Assembly: GCA_964421085.1 (NCBI GenBank)
Contig: CAYQVO010000023.1
Span: 1-52,376 of the forward strand
Length of the DNA: 52,376 bases
Source: CAYQVO01 sp964421085
GTDB taxonomy: Bacteria > Bdellovibrionota_C > UBA2361 > CAYQVO01
Reading direction: 5' to 3'
The notes below the pieces were generated by a model. The model saw nothing but the letters and a program-made list of their open reading frames with translations. It did not search any database and was not told the origin of the DNA. The translations under genes and the position numbers were made by a program. Positions 17,155 through 25,557 of this stretch are shown here, piece after piece; within the stretch, counting starts at the first letter, position 1; each line of letters opens with the position of its first letter.

Positions 17155-17741
17155 GCCGGAATGCAGCGATAATCGAAGCTTTGATCTTCGCTTATGGAGA
17201 GCCTCTCAGCTTGAACCGCATCTGCGAGGTTATGTCGTGCAGCGAAGAGACCGCGAAGGAGGAACTTCAGACACTTTCTGAGAAATATCAGGATGAGACA
17301 TTCGGGATTGAGCTTGTCGTGGTAGCCGGCAAGTATCAGTTCAGAACAAAAGCGGCGTTCGCCCCGTTTGTCCGGATGCTGAAAGAAAGCAGGGGAAGAA
17401 GACTCAGCACCGCGGCAATTGAGACACTTTCCGTGATCGCTTACCGCCAGCCTGTTACCCGGCACGAGATCGAAAAAATCAGGGGAGTCGATCCGACCCC
17501 CACGCTGAAAACGCTGCTCGAGAGAGAACTGATTACGCTTGTAGGGTATAAAGAAAGCGTGGGCCAGCCAGGTCTCTACGGAACTACGGAAAAATTTCTT
17601 CATCTGTTCGGCCTCAACTCCCTTGCCGAACTTCCAGAGCTTCGTGAATTGAAACAGATCGAGAGTGATCCGGGGGAACAGGAAAATCCGGAAGAAGAGG
17701 TGGAGGAAGAAAATGATGCGTCTCCAGAAGTATCTGTCTGA
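17151..17741 (+). CDS. scpB: segregation and condensation protein B
   Basis: 196 residues, partner of ScpA; forms a dimer of two winged-helix domains that binds the ScpA centre. Signature text: IIEALIFAYGEPLS at the N-terminus, LSTAAIETLSVIAYRQPVTR and EIEKIRGVD in the second domain, GRPGLYGTTEKFL-like ending (here GQPGLYGTTEKFLHLFG). The tail (about 170-196) is acidic. Starts inside the scpA stop; the downstream pseudouridine synthase gene starts within its last codons, so the three are coupled. Confidence 0.95.
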   Translation: MSRNAAIIEALIFAYGEPLSLNRICEVMSCSEETAKEELQTLSEKYQDETFGIELVVVAGKYQFRTKAAFAPFVRMLKESRGRRLSTAAIETLSVIAYRQPVTRHEIEKIRGVDPTPTLKTLLERELITLVGYKESVGQPGLYGTTEKFLHLFGLNSLAELPELRELKQIESDPGEQENPEEEVEEENDASPEVSV

Positions 17742-18426
17742 ATGCGGAGTCGCCTCCCGCCGCGCCGCGGAACTGCTCATTCAGGAGGGAAAAGTCAAGG
17801 TAAACGGCGATGTCGTGACGCAGCTCGGCACGCGGATCAATCCCGACCGCGACAAGATTCAGGTCCGGGAAAAAATAGTAAAGCCCGCGCATAAGGGCAT
17901 TATCCTTCTCAGCAAGCCGAAAGAGGTGGTCTCCACGATGTCCGATCCCCGGGGCCGCAAATGCCTCGCTGATTTCCTCACCAGACCTTACCGGTCCTAT
18001 TTTCCTGTCGGTCGTCTCGATTGGGAATCTACAGGTCTTGTTGTCCTCACGAATGACGGCGAACTTGCGGAAAAGCTTCTTCATCCGCGCTACGGATTCG
18101 AGCGGAGATACAAAGTCAGAGTTTCCGGCAGAGTTCAGGACAAGGAGCTGCGGCGCATCGAAAGGGGGATTAATCTCAAGGATGGAACGGCGCGCGCCGA
18201 CGTGCATTTCGTAAAGAGCGAAGGTGATTCCACATGGCTGGAGCTCAGCCTTGCCGAGGGGAGAAACCGCATCGTACGCCGGATGATGGAGCATATTCAT
18301 CACCCGGTGCTCAAGCTTCAGCGCATAAGCCACGGGCCTTTCAAGCTGGGCAAACTCAAGCCCGGGCAGCTCCGGCGGTTGACGGAGGAGGAGTACCGAT
18401 CGGCCCGAAAGAAAGTTCTTGGATGA
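17713..18426 (+). CDS. rluB: rRNA pseudouridine synthase, RluB/RsuA family
   Basis: 237 residues. An S4 RNA-binding domain (MRLQKYLSECGVASRRAAELLI) precedes the catalytic domain with the essential aspartate in GRLDWESTGLVVLTNDGELA and the NRIVRRM motif near the end. Converts uridine to pseudouridine in rRNA, RluB acting on U2605 of 23S rRNA. Two adjacent ATGs (17713, 17716) follow the ribosome site ggagg; either works. It overlaps scpB by 29 bases. The scpA-scpB-rluB order is widely conserved. RluB rather than RsuA/RluE is chosen from that context. Confidence 0.9.
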   Translation: MMRLQKYLSECGVASRRAAELLIQEGKVKVNGDVVTQLGTRINPDRDKIQVREKIVKPAHKGIILLSKPKEVVSTMSDPRGRKCLADFLTRPYRSYFPVGRLDWESTGLVVLTNDGELAEKLLHPRYGFERRYKVRVSGRVQDKELRRIERGINLKDGTARADVHFVKSEGDSTWLELSLAEGRNRIVRRMMEHIHHPVLKLQRISHGPFKLGKLKPGQLRRLTEEEYRSARKKVLG

Positions 18427-18429
18427 CAG

Positions 18430-19806
18430 ATGAACCGGTACCCCGCCATCTCACTGTGCATGATCGTGAAAAACGAAGAGGACTGGCTCGAGCAGTGTCT
18501 GAAAAGCGTGCGCCCCATTATTTCCGAGATTATCTTTGTCGATACCGGCTCGACGGACAGGAGCGTTGAAATAGCGCGGAATTTCGGCGCGAAAATATAC
18601 ACGTTCGAGTGGACCGACGATTTTTCGGCAGCGCGCAATTTTTCTCTTCAGCAGGCTGCCGGGGACTGGATTTTCGTGCTCGATCCTGACGAGGCAATCG
18701 CAGCGCGGGATCTCAAATCGCTGCAGGAAAAGACTCTTGCCGAAGGCGTCTGCTGCGAAATGTCTCAGCGGCATTACACGAATGATCACAGGCTCAGCAA
18801 TTTTATTCCATGCAGCGGAGAGTTTCCTGAATGGGAGAGGCATTATCCCGGATACTTCGAAAGCAGCCTCTGCAGGCTCTTCCCCAATCACAAAGGTATC
18901 CATTACCGCGGGAGGATTCATGAGCTCGTCGAGCACTCAATAAAGGAGATACCAGGCCTTCGCATCAGGCGCATTAACGAGCGCATACACCATTATGGCC
19001 ATACCCCTGAAGTAAAACGCAAAAAGACGAAATCGGAGATCTATTCGCCGCTCGGGGAAGCCAAGACAAAAGAGCAGCCGCGGGACTGGAAAGCTTATTT
19101 CGAGCTGGGAGTGGAACATAACTGCAACGGACGACATGCAGAAAGCGCGGAAGCGTTTACAAAGTCGGTCGCGCTCAATCCAGACCACATCGAAACCTGG
19201 GTGAACTTCGGCTACGTCCTGTGCGAACTCGGGCGCCATGATGAAGCAGAAAATGCTCTCAAAAGGGCTCTCGCGCTCAATCCGGACAACGAGGAAGCAT
19301 GGTGCAATCTTGGAGTCGTCTGCATGCGGAGAGGAGTGTTTCAAAAGGCCGCAGAAGTTCTTATCCGCGCCGTCACGATTCAGCCGAAGTACGTCAATGC
19401 GCTGTGCAATCTCGGAAATTCTCTTGTGCATCTCGGCCGTTTTTCAGAAGCGGCAAGTGCTTATTACCGCGCAATTGAAGCGATGCCGCACTGCGTAACC
19501 GCGCATGCCGACATCGGTGTGCTCATGCTGACCTCGGGAGAACTCGATGAAGCGGAGCGGATGCTGGAGCAGGCCGTGAGGCTGGATCCCTCATGCTCCC
19601 GCGCATTTTTCAATCTGTCTGCTCTTTACAAGAGACGCAATAGACGGGCCGAGGCAGCTGATGCACTCGAAAAATTCTGCGAGATTGAAGAAAAGCACGG
19701 TGCAGCGGCAGCTCCCGGAAGGGAAGCGCAGATCAGGGCGTTAAGGCAGGAGATCGCGGCATTGCGGGAGGGTCGCGAAGAGCTTTCGATTCCGGGGAGA
19801 AGATGA
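18430..19806 (+). CDS. GT2 glycosyltransferase with C-terminal TPR repeats
   Basis: 458 residues. N-terminal GT-A domain (about 1-200) of the TPR-associated GT2 type: SLCMIVKNEEDWLEQCL, VDTGSTDRSVEIA, FSAARNFSLQQAAGDWIFVLDPDE (metal-binding acidic motif). Residues about 220-425 are five to six tetratricopeptide repeats (AESAEAFTKSVALNPDHIET, AENALKRALALNPDNEEA and so on) that bind protein. Such architecture is used to glycosylate peptides or proteins. It follows rluB by three bases, so it is in the scpAB-rluB operon, an unrelated passenger. Substrate unknown. Confidence 0.9.
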   Translation: MNRYPAISLCMIVKNEEDWLEQCLKSVRPIISEIIFVDTGSTDRSVEIARNFGAKIYTFEWTDDFSAARNFSLQQAAGDWIFVLDPDEAIAARDLKSLQEKTLAEGVCCEMSQRHYTNDHRLSNFIPCSGEFPEWERHYPGYFESSLCRLFPNHKGIHYRGRIHELVEHSIKEIPGLRIRRINERIHHYGHTPEVKRKKTKSEIYSPLGEAKTKEQPRDWKAYFELGVEHNCNGRHAESAEAFTKSVALNPDHIETWVNFGYVLCELGRHDEAENALKRALALNPDNEEAWCNLGVVCMRRGVFQKAAEVLIRAVTIQPKYVNALCNLGNSLVHLGRFSEAASAYYRAIEAMPHCVTAHADIGVLMLTSGELDEAERMLEQAVRLDPSCSRAFFNLSALYKRRNRRAEAADALEKFCEIEEKHGAAAAPGREAQIRALRQEIAALREGREELSIPGRR

Positions 19807-19930
19807 AGGGCTTTTCGGTGTTTGTTAAGAAAAGCTTTGTCTGTGATGTGCGGCCCTATCCGAACATTTGAACAGGAATATATACCGCATTCTTTGTAAT
19901 GTTTCGCACTTCGGGCGGCAACCAGACAAC

Positions 19931-20473
19931 TTACGCTGTTCCAGCCGTCTTTTTTCTGAATGTATCGAGAAAGCACGCGAGGCCGGAGTCCTGCAGAACG
20001 CCCTTCAAATGCTTCACAATGGGTTTCTCTGAATTTCCGAAATACGTCGGTATTGATTTCCACAGATATGACGTCTCGAGAAGAGACAGGTGACTTTGTG
20101 CTGTTTTGAAACTCACCCCTGTGTACCGGCCGAGTTCGGAAAAGTTGACAATATGAGCGCTCCTTCCTGCTGTCAGGCCTGCAAACCTGCTGAAGACACC
20201 GAGACTCTGCACATTGCTCAGATCCCTCACGTCACGCTGAATATACGTCTGGACATACGATTGCACCCAGTCTCAACGCAGCGAACCATCCTTGATTTCA
20301 TGCATCAGGGGAGATCCGCCCCGGAGGACAGCCTGACATGGATCATCTGCGGTCAAGGTTCGATCAGAGAGAGAAGGTTGTGCGCCAGGGAGCATATTCA
20401 TGAGCATCGTTTTCAAAGGCGCAGGATCTGACTCACGACTTTCAGCAATGCAGAACGGGAATAGATCCTTCAC
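19931..20473 (-). pseudogene. DUF4143 AAA-type ATPase remnant with in-frame stop
   Basis: Fragment of the common DUF4143-containing ATP-binding protein family (usually about 380-400 residues). Recognisable are RGGSP in the first part, then QSYVQTYIQRDVRDL, the VNFSELGRYTGVSFKTAQ winged-helix and the LLETSYLWKSIPTYFGN and DSGLACFL blocks. An in-frame TGA at 20275-20273 separates the first 66 codons from the rest in the same frame; reading through it gives LR-stop-DWVQSYVQ, and a CGA-to-TGA change would explain it. The N-terminal ATPase domain and the C-terminal nuclease-like domain are missing. TGA ends many intact genes nearby, so it is a real stop. Confidence 0.75.
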
Positions 20474-20487
20474 GAGAATACGTCCTG

Positions 20488-21426
20488 TTACCTCAGTCCC
20501 TCCGGTATCTCCCCTTCATCGAACCATTTTATATCCGGCTCGCGATCGAAGACCACCTTCGGCAGGCTCTTGAATCGATCTAACTGCGCCTGAAGGGCCG
20601 GCGGCAGGATATGGCACACGGGGAGCGTTTCAGGCACGAATTGCCGCGGTTTTTGTGAAAAATGCGCAAGCCGCTCCTGAATGACATCCCGGGGAAGATC
20701 AGCGAACTCCATATTGTCCGACATCAGCATGAAGCCCCACTGGGCCGCGAAGCTCTCCACAAAAGCACGGTGACATTTGACAGCCGGGAAATGCTTCGAA
20801 GCGACAGCAGCAACCCTGAGAGCAAGATATGCCGGCGGGCCGGCGCTTTCACCATGGGTGGAGATGATAGTGTCAGGCTTCATGACGGGGCGCAGAAGCT
20901 CGAAACACTCTCTGTAAAGCTGCTCACCCTCCTCGCCGTACGGGTCCACGAGATCAATTATGATGACGTCGAATTTTTCGATGCCGCCCTTGAGGTACTT
21001 GAGAGCGTCATCGACCACGATTCTGGAGCGTGGATCGTCGAAAGCTCCCTCAATCATGTCAGGCATACCGGCTCTGCATCCGTCGATTACTCCCTGATCG
21101 AGCTCGCAGAGAACGGCCTCCCTGACTCTGTCATCCCTAAGCGCCTCCCGGAGCGCAAGTCCATCGCCGCCGCCCAGAATTATTACGCGCTCCGGATTCG
21201 TATGATACAGAAGAGCGGGCCACACAAGGTGCTCATGGTAGATGCGTTCATCGCACTCCACAAACTGGATGACTCCATCGAGAAAAAGCGCCCTGCCATA
21301 GCGGCCAAGTTTTCCGACAGCGACTTCCTGATATTTCGATTTTTCGCGATAAAGAATCTCGTCGATCCGGTAGGTGATGCAGACCTCCGGGTCCGTTCTG
21401 TCCAGAACAGCGGCCTTCCAGCCCAT
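20488..21426 (-). CDS. speE: spermidine synthase (polyamine aminopropyltransferase)
   Basis: 312 residues. Transfers the aminopropyl group of decarboxylated S-adenosylmethionine to putrescine. Seen: N-terminal beta domain (KYQEVAVGKLGRYGRALFLDG), YHEHLVWPALL, the cofactor loop ILGGGDGLALREAL, the acidic VVDDALKYL and the catalytic IIIDLVDPYG (canonical D-x-x-D-P). The C-terminus (about 265-312) is longer than in the classic 285-residue enzymes. Ribosome site agggag is inside the preceding glycosyltransferase gene, three bases away, so it is co-translated with it. No speD or speA is visible here. Confidence 0.92.
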   Translation of the reverse strand: MGWKAAVLDRTDPEVCITYRIDEILYREKSKYQEVAVGKLGRYGRALFLDGVIQFVECDERIYHEHLVWPALLYHTNPERVIILGGGDGLALREALRDDRVREAVLCELDQGVIDGCRAGMPDMIEGAFDDPRSRIVVDDALKYLKGGIEKFDVIIIDLVDPYGEEGEQLYRECFELLRPVMKPDTIISTHGESAGPPAYLALRVAAVASKHFPAVKCHRAFVESFAAQWGFMLMSDNMEFADLPRDVIQERLAHFSQKPRQFVPETLPVCHILPPALQAQLDRFKSLPKVVFDREPDIKWFDEGEIPEGLR

Positions 21427-21429
21427 ATT

Positions 21430-22506
21430 TTATTCTCCCTGGTGAAACCTGCGCTTGATTTCCCCGCAGAATATCTCAGCAACGGCGCGCCAGTCAAACT
21501 CGCGTAAAGCCCGTTCTCTGCCTCGCTGTGAGAGGGAAGCGAAAAGATCGTCGTCGACGAGCAGTTTATCTACAGCATCGACGAACGCATGGTTATACGC
21601 TTCCGTTCCCGGTTCTCCTTCAATCAGGATTCCCGCGTCGGCGACGGTTTCGATGAGGCCTGCTTTTTTTGTGGTGACCACTGCGCATCCTGCAGCCTGA
21701 GCTTCCATCGCAGTGATGCAGCTCGTTTCGGCAAAAGTGTTTGGATACGCAAGAACACTCGCCGACATGAACTCTCTGGCGAGGTCGCGTTGAATCAGGT
21801 TTCCGCGCATGAAGACGTTCGGTATCCGCTGAAATCCCTGCATGACAGCCCTGAACTCGTTCATCTCGCGCGCGGGAACAGGATCGGTTCCCTTGTATAC
21901 ATCGAACCCGCTGAAGATGTGAAGCTCGGCGTCGGGATGTCTCTCGAGAACGGCGGGGAATATCTTCAGCAGATGCGCGAGTCCCCGGTATGGTGTCGAA
22001 GAATAAACAAGTCTCTTTCGAACACGTTTCTCCGTGCCGTCGAAAAGCGACAGGCTCACGCCGTTGCGAATAACCCAGGCCTTTTCCCTGGGAAATCCGG
22101 ATTCCGCGCAGAGAGTGTCAGCATGCCACTTGCTGACACACAGAAGGAGGTCCGTCTGCTCGACAATCCGGCTGTCGCCTATGCCGACTGTGACAGGCTG
22201 GTCAAAGGCGTCACCTGTCCAGAGCATTCTTTTTGCAGCCTTGACAGGAAGAAAAAGCGGCTTCCAGTCCCTGATGGATATCAGCAGATCAGCCGGCCCA
22301 AGCTGATTGAGCGCGCTTATCGGAAGGTAAAGCGGAAGCGAAAGAGGAGGGTTTTCAAGCGCCGTGAGAACACGCACGGTGTGGCCAAGTTCATGAAGCG
22401 CCCGGGCAAGGCGGATAACGCCCGTCTCGGTTCCTCCAAGCGGGCGCTCGTCGGCAAGCCTCGCATGGACTGGAATACACTCATTTGCGCAGAAGATAAT
22501 GTTCAT
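21430..22506 (-). CDS. GT4-family glycosyltransferase
   Basis: 358 residues, GT-B glycosyltransferase. N-terminal GGTETGVIRLARALHELGHTV (the usual G-G-x-E entry) and C-terminal YSSTPYRGLAHLLKIFPAV followed by the sugar-nucleotide motif ETSCITAMEAQAAGCAVVTT. No membrane segment or signal peptide. It sits in the middle of a tight minus-strand operon, 15 bases after the dCMP deaminase gene and three bases before speE. Nothing in the sequence links its sugar chemistry to either partner; the cluster may simply be historical. Confidence 0.88.
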   Translation of the reverse strand: MNIIFCANECIPVHARLADERPLGGTETGVIRLARALHELGHTVRVLTALENPPLSLPLYLPISALNQLGPADLLISIRDWKPLFLPVKAAKRMLWTGDAFDQPVTVGIGDSRIVEQTDLLLCVSKWHADTLCAESGFPREKAWVIRNGVSLSLFDGTEKRVRKRLVYSSTPYRGLAHLLKIFPAVLERHPDAELHIFSGFDVYKGTDPVPAREMNEFRAVMQGFQRIPNVFMRGNLIQRDLAREFMSASVLAYPNTFAETSCITAMEAQAAGCAVVTTKKAGLIETVADAGILIEGEPGTEAYNHAFVDAVDKLLVDDDLFASLSQRGRERALREFDWRAVAEIFCGEIKRRFHQGE

Positions 22507-22521
22507 CGCAAGCGAACTGCT

Positions 22522-23079
22522 TTATGCACCGTGACCTGTCTCATCGCCTTCCTGTTCACAGGCGGCGGTGCGCCTCAGAGTAGAAATGGCCCACTCGGCA
22601 TCCGGATCGTCGACGACGTACTGCTGCACACCGCCGGGAAAAGCATTCAGCAGTCTGTCATATTCCGCCTGACTTCTATCGGACGGTTTCCAGGCGTGCA
22701 GATAGTAAACCTTTTCTATTTTTGCCTGAAGCATCTCTTTCATGCACCCGAAACAGGGTTGAAGCGTTGAATAAACGGTCCCGCCCTGGACTGAAATTCC
22801 AAACCGTGCTGCTGAAAGAAGCACATTCTGCTCGGCGTGAACGCAGATGCAGAGATCGTAACCGACGCCGGCAGGATACTCTTCACGGCAGCTGCACCGG
22901 TGACAACCGCCTGCCAGGCAGTTTTCCATTCCCGATGGAGTGCCGTTATATCCGGTGGAAATTATGCGATTCTCTTTTACTATGATCGCGCCTACGCGGT
23001 TTCCCATACAGTTGGCCCGTGCCCTCACTGCCATGGCGATTCGCATGTAATACTCTTCCTCGGGTATGCGATTGTCCAT
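22522..23079 (-). CDS. deoxycytidylate (dCMP) deaminase family protein
   Basis: 185 residues. Zinc-dependent deaminase: HAEQN supplies the zinc His and the catalytic Glu, PCFGC supplies the two zinc cysteines. The insert with extra Cys/His (CHRCSCREEYPAGVGYDLCIC) is typical of dCMP deaminases (ComEB type) and binds a second zinc. The reaction gives dUMP for dTTP synthesis. The ATG has a ggag ribosome site. First gene of the minus-strand operon with the glycosyltransferase and speE. Confidence 0.9.
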   Translation of the reverse strand: MDNRIPEEEYYMRIAMAVRARANCMGNRVGAIIVKENRIISTGYNGTPSGMENCLAGGCHRCSCREEYPAGVGYDLCICVHAEQNVLLSAARFGISVQGGTVYSTLQPCFGCMKEMLQAKIEKVYYLHAWKPSDRSQAEYDRLLNAFPGGVQQYVVDDPDAEWAISTLRRTAACEQEGDETGHGA

Positions 23080-23308
23080 TTATCACTCCGGGATCAGGTT
23101 CTTCTCACCTCAGGCCCCCTGCGGATTTATGCTTTTCAGGAACCGATAGAGCAATACGCAGAATAAATGTCTCCCCAGTAATACCCGACATTATTTTTGA
23201 GGACCGCTCTAGAATCAACGTTACATAAAAAAACCGATTCACTTCAACGCATTATTGCATTTTTACGGGTTTTTCCGGAATGTTTTAAGGTTTCTTTTCG
23301 GAAGAAAG

Positions 23309-24304
23309 GTGAATCGGACTAGAATGAACCTGGAAGAAAACCAGGGAAGTGAGAAGACGCCCTCAATCTTCGATGCAGCGGGGAATGGTATGGACCGATG
23401 TCTGCGCTCAGGCAGCGCGGGAACAAAGTTTTCTGTCCAGGAACTTCTGGCGAACTTGTGTGCGATATTCGAAGAACGTAACGGAGGCCGCCTGCCTTTT
23501 TCTGTAATAGTCCACTCCGGGAGCCCGAAGGTGCAGGCAAATCTCGGGAAGTGCTGCCGCATACTTCTTCAGCTCATTCGGGTTCTGAGAAGCGAAGCTG
23601 CAGGAAGTCATATCTCTCTCGAGATTGCCAATCGCCGGTTCTTCAATAGTCAAAAAAAGAGCAATCCCTACAGCGCGCCTGCAGGGACTTATGTCGAGTT
23701 TATCCTGTCAGCTGTCTTCAATGAGAAGTTCGCGGCAAGGCGGAAGGACTATTTTGCAGGCGGAGAAGGTGCTCCTTTGATGCTGCGGCTCATCTCATCC
23801 ATCATCAGGAAGGAAAACGGATCTCTTATCGCGACGAGCGATGATGAAGAGGCCCATTACATGTTCATTCTTCCGGCTGCCCAGGCATCGGCCGGCAAAA
23901 TTGAAAAGATTGTCACTCCTGACAATGTCAAGCCTCATACGATAATGGTCGCGGACAGCGATCCGGCTGTGCTGAGTTTTCTCGAGTCGGGACTCCGCCT
24001 CAAGGGATATTCCGTGCTGGCGGCGCCGGATGGAAAGAAGGCGCTGGAGACTTTTGAGGAGAGCAAAGACGATGTGGAGCTTCTGTTTGTGGACGCTTCC
24101 CTGCCCCGCCTGAGCGGAGTTTCGCTTGCAAAAACAGCGAGCACCATGAAGCCGGGACTCCGGGTCATACTCACCGGCTCTTCGGACATACCGGAAAGCG
24201 AAGAGGCTCTGAGAGGCATTGAGTACAGCGCCTTTATCAGCAAACCTTACCCTCTCTCAGATTTATTTACCCTCATTGACTGCCTGCTGAAGTGGCAGGG
24301 GTAG
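23309..24304 (+). CDS. degenerate histidine-kinase-like domain fused to receiver domain
   Basis: About 331 residues from GTG 23309 (purine-rich ggaagaaag just upstream); TTG 23255 and ATG 23324 are alternatives. Residues about 30-190 have the outline of a HATPase_c domain (LLQLIRVLRSEAAGSHISLEI, then GGEGAPLMLRLISSIIRKENGSLIA, then YMFILP) but lack the N-box asparagines and the DxGxG motif, so it probably cannot hydrolyse ATP. The C-terminal 120 residues are an intact receiver domain: acidic VADSD, phospho-acceptor Asp in LLFVDASLPRLSG, ILTGSSD, and the Lys in FISKPY. Looks like a phospho-relay output with a dead or ligand-binding kinase domain. No output DNA-binding domain. Confidence 0.7.
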   Translation: MNRTRMNLEENQGSEKTPSIFDAAGNGMDRCLRSGSAGTKFSVQELLANLCAIFEERNGGRLPFSVIVHSGSPKVQANLGKCCRILLQLIRVLRSEAAGSHISLEIANRRFFNSQKKSNPYSAPAGTYVEFILSAVFNEKFAARRKDYFAGGEGAPLMLRLISSIIRKENGSLIATSDDEEAHYMFILPAAQASAGKIEKIVTPDNVKPHTIMVADSDPAVLSFLESGLRLKGYSVLAAPDGKKALETFEESKDDVELLFVDASLPRLSGVSLAKTASTMKPGLRVILTGSSDIPESEEALRGIEYSAFISKPYPLSDLFTLIDCLLKWQG

Positions 24305-24324
24305 CGCGGGAAATGGGGTGATGA

Positions 24325-25557
24325 ATGGAGGGAGCTGGACCTCCCGTCTTCCAAATTCCAGCGATACTGGCTATCGTATCCTTCATGGATGAAAAGAACA
24401 GGTACGAAAACAGAGGGGTTTCGAGCTCCAAGAAAGAAGTCAAGGCAGCGATAGCAAATCTCGACAAGGGCATATTCCCGAAAGGATTCTGCAAAGTCCT
24501 CCCTGACATTCTCTCCGGCGATCCGGACTGCTGCAACATCATCCATGCCGACGGGACCGGAACCAAATCCGCGCTTGCGTATATCTACTGGAAAGAAACG
24601 GGCGATATATCCGTCTGGAGAGGCATTGCAAAAGACGCAGTGATAATGAACGTCGATGATCTGCTCTGCGTCGGCGCAGTCGGTCCAATGATCCTTTCGT
24701 CGACCATTGGAAGAAACAAGCGGCATATTCCAGGTGAAGTTCTCGCCGAACTAATCACGGGAAGTGAAGAGACACTTCAAATGCTGAGGGAAAACGGAAT
24801 CAACATCATAAGCGGCGGAGGAGAAACGGCCGATGTCGGAGATGTGGTCCGCACTGCAATTGTCGACTGCACTGTCATCGCAAGGATGAGACGTTCTGAA
24901 GTGATTGACAACGGCCTGATTCAGGCCGGTGACGTAATCGCGGGGTTTGCCTCGTTTGGTCAGGCTTCGTATGAGAGTGAATACAACGCGGGAATGGGAA
25001 GCAACGGCCTCACATCCGCGAGGCACGATGTTCTCAGCAGATATTACGCCGAAAAATATCCGGAGAGCTTTGACCCTGCCATGCCTGCAGATCTTGCATA
25101 TTCAGGGTCCCGCCGTCTGCTTGATCCTCTGCCAGGGACGCCTCTGAACGTGGGAAGAGCGATTCTGTCTCCGACAAGGACATTTGCGCCGGTAGTCGCA
25201 AAGTTGCTCAGGGAATTCCGGTCTCATATACACGGGATCGTGCACTGCTCAGGCGGAGGCCAGCTCAAGGTTCTGCACAATACGACGGGACTCCATGTGG
25301 TGAAAGACAATCTTTTCCCGTGCCCGCCTCTGTTCCGTCTTATTCAGGAGGAAAGCGGGACTGAATGGCGTGAAATGTACCAGGTATTCAACATGGGTCA
25401 TCGTCTTGAAATCTATCTGGATCCCCGGCACGCGGATAATCTGATCGGGGCTGTCAGGAATTTTGGTGTCGACTGCCGCATCGTCGGCCGGGTCGAGGCA
25501 TCGGACAGATCAAAACTCACGATAAACAGCGAATTCGGGACTTTTGAGTACAATTGA
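24325..25557 (+). CDS. purM: phosphoribosylformylglycinamidine cyclo-ligase (AIR synthase), Bacteroidetes-like type
   Basis: 410 residues. PurM closes the imidazole ring in purine synthesis using ATP. Shows HADGTGTKSALAY, DDLLCVGA and SGGGETADVGD, and GMGSNGLTSARHDV. The extended, Bacteroidetes-like form (long C-terminal half with SPTRTFAPVV and VFNMGHRLE) differs from the about 345-residue form of most Proteobacteria. The ATG at 24325 follows ggggtgat, a close match to the anti-ribosomal sequence; the ATG at 24385 is where most homologues begin and cannot be excluded. The aroF start overlaps the stop by four bases (TTGA). Confidence 0.9.
   Translation: MEGAGPPVFQIPAILAIVSFMDEKNRYENRGVSSSKKEVKAAIANLDKGIFPKGFCKVLPDILSGDPDCCNIIHADGTGTKSALAYIYWKETGDISVWRGIAKDAVIMNVDDLLCVGAVGPMILSSTIGRNKRHIPGEVLAELITGSEETLQMLRENGINIISGGGETADVGDVVRTAIVDCTVIARMRRSEVIDNGLIQAGDVIAGFASFGQASYESEYNAGMGSNGLTSARHDVLSRYYAEKYPESFDPAMPADLAYSGSRRLLDPLPGTPLNVGRAILSPTRTFAPVVAKLLREFRSHIHGIVHCSGGGQLKVLHNTTGLHVVKDNLFPCPPLFRLIQEESGTEWREMYQVFNMGHRLEIYLDPRHADNLIGAVRNFGVDCRIVGRVEASDRSKLTINSEFGTFEYN

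Noticed and set aside
19807..19930. C-terminal nuclease-like half of the DUF4143 ATPase
   Set aside because: The stretch after the remnant's stop carries no PIEIK-like or other family motif in any frame, so this part appears deleted.
20270..20280. TGA recoding (selenocysteine or other) in the ATPase remnant
   Set aside because: The fragment lacks both ends, there is no adjacent stem-loop of selenocysteine type, and TGA serves as the stop in many intact nearby genes.
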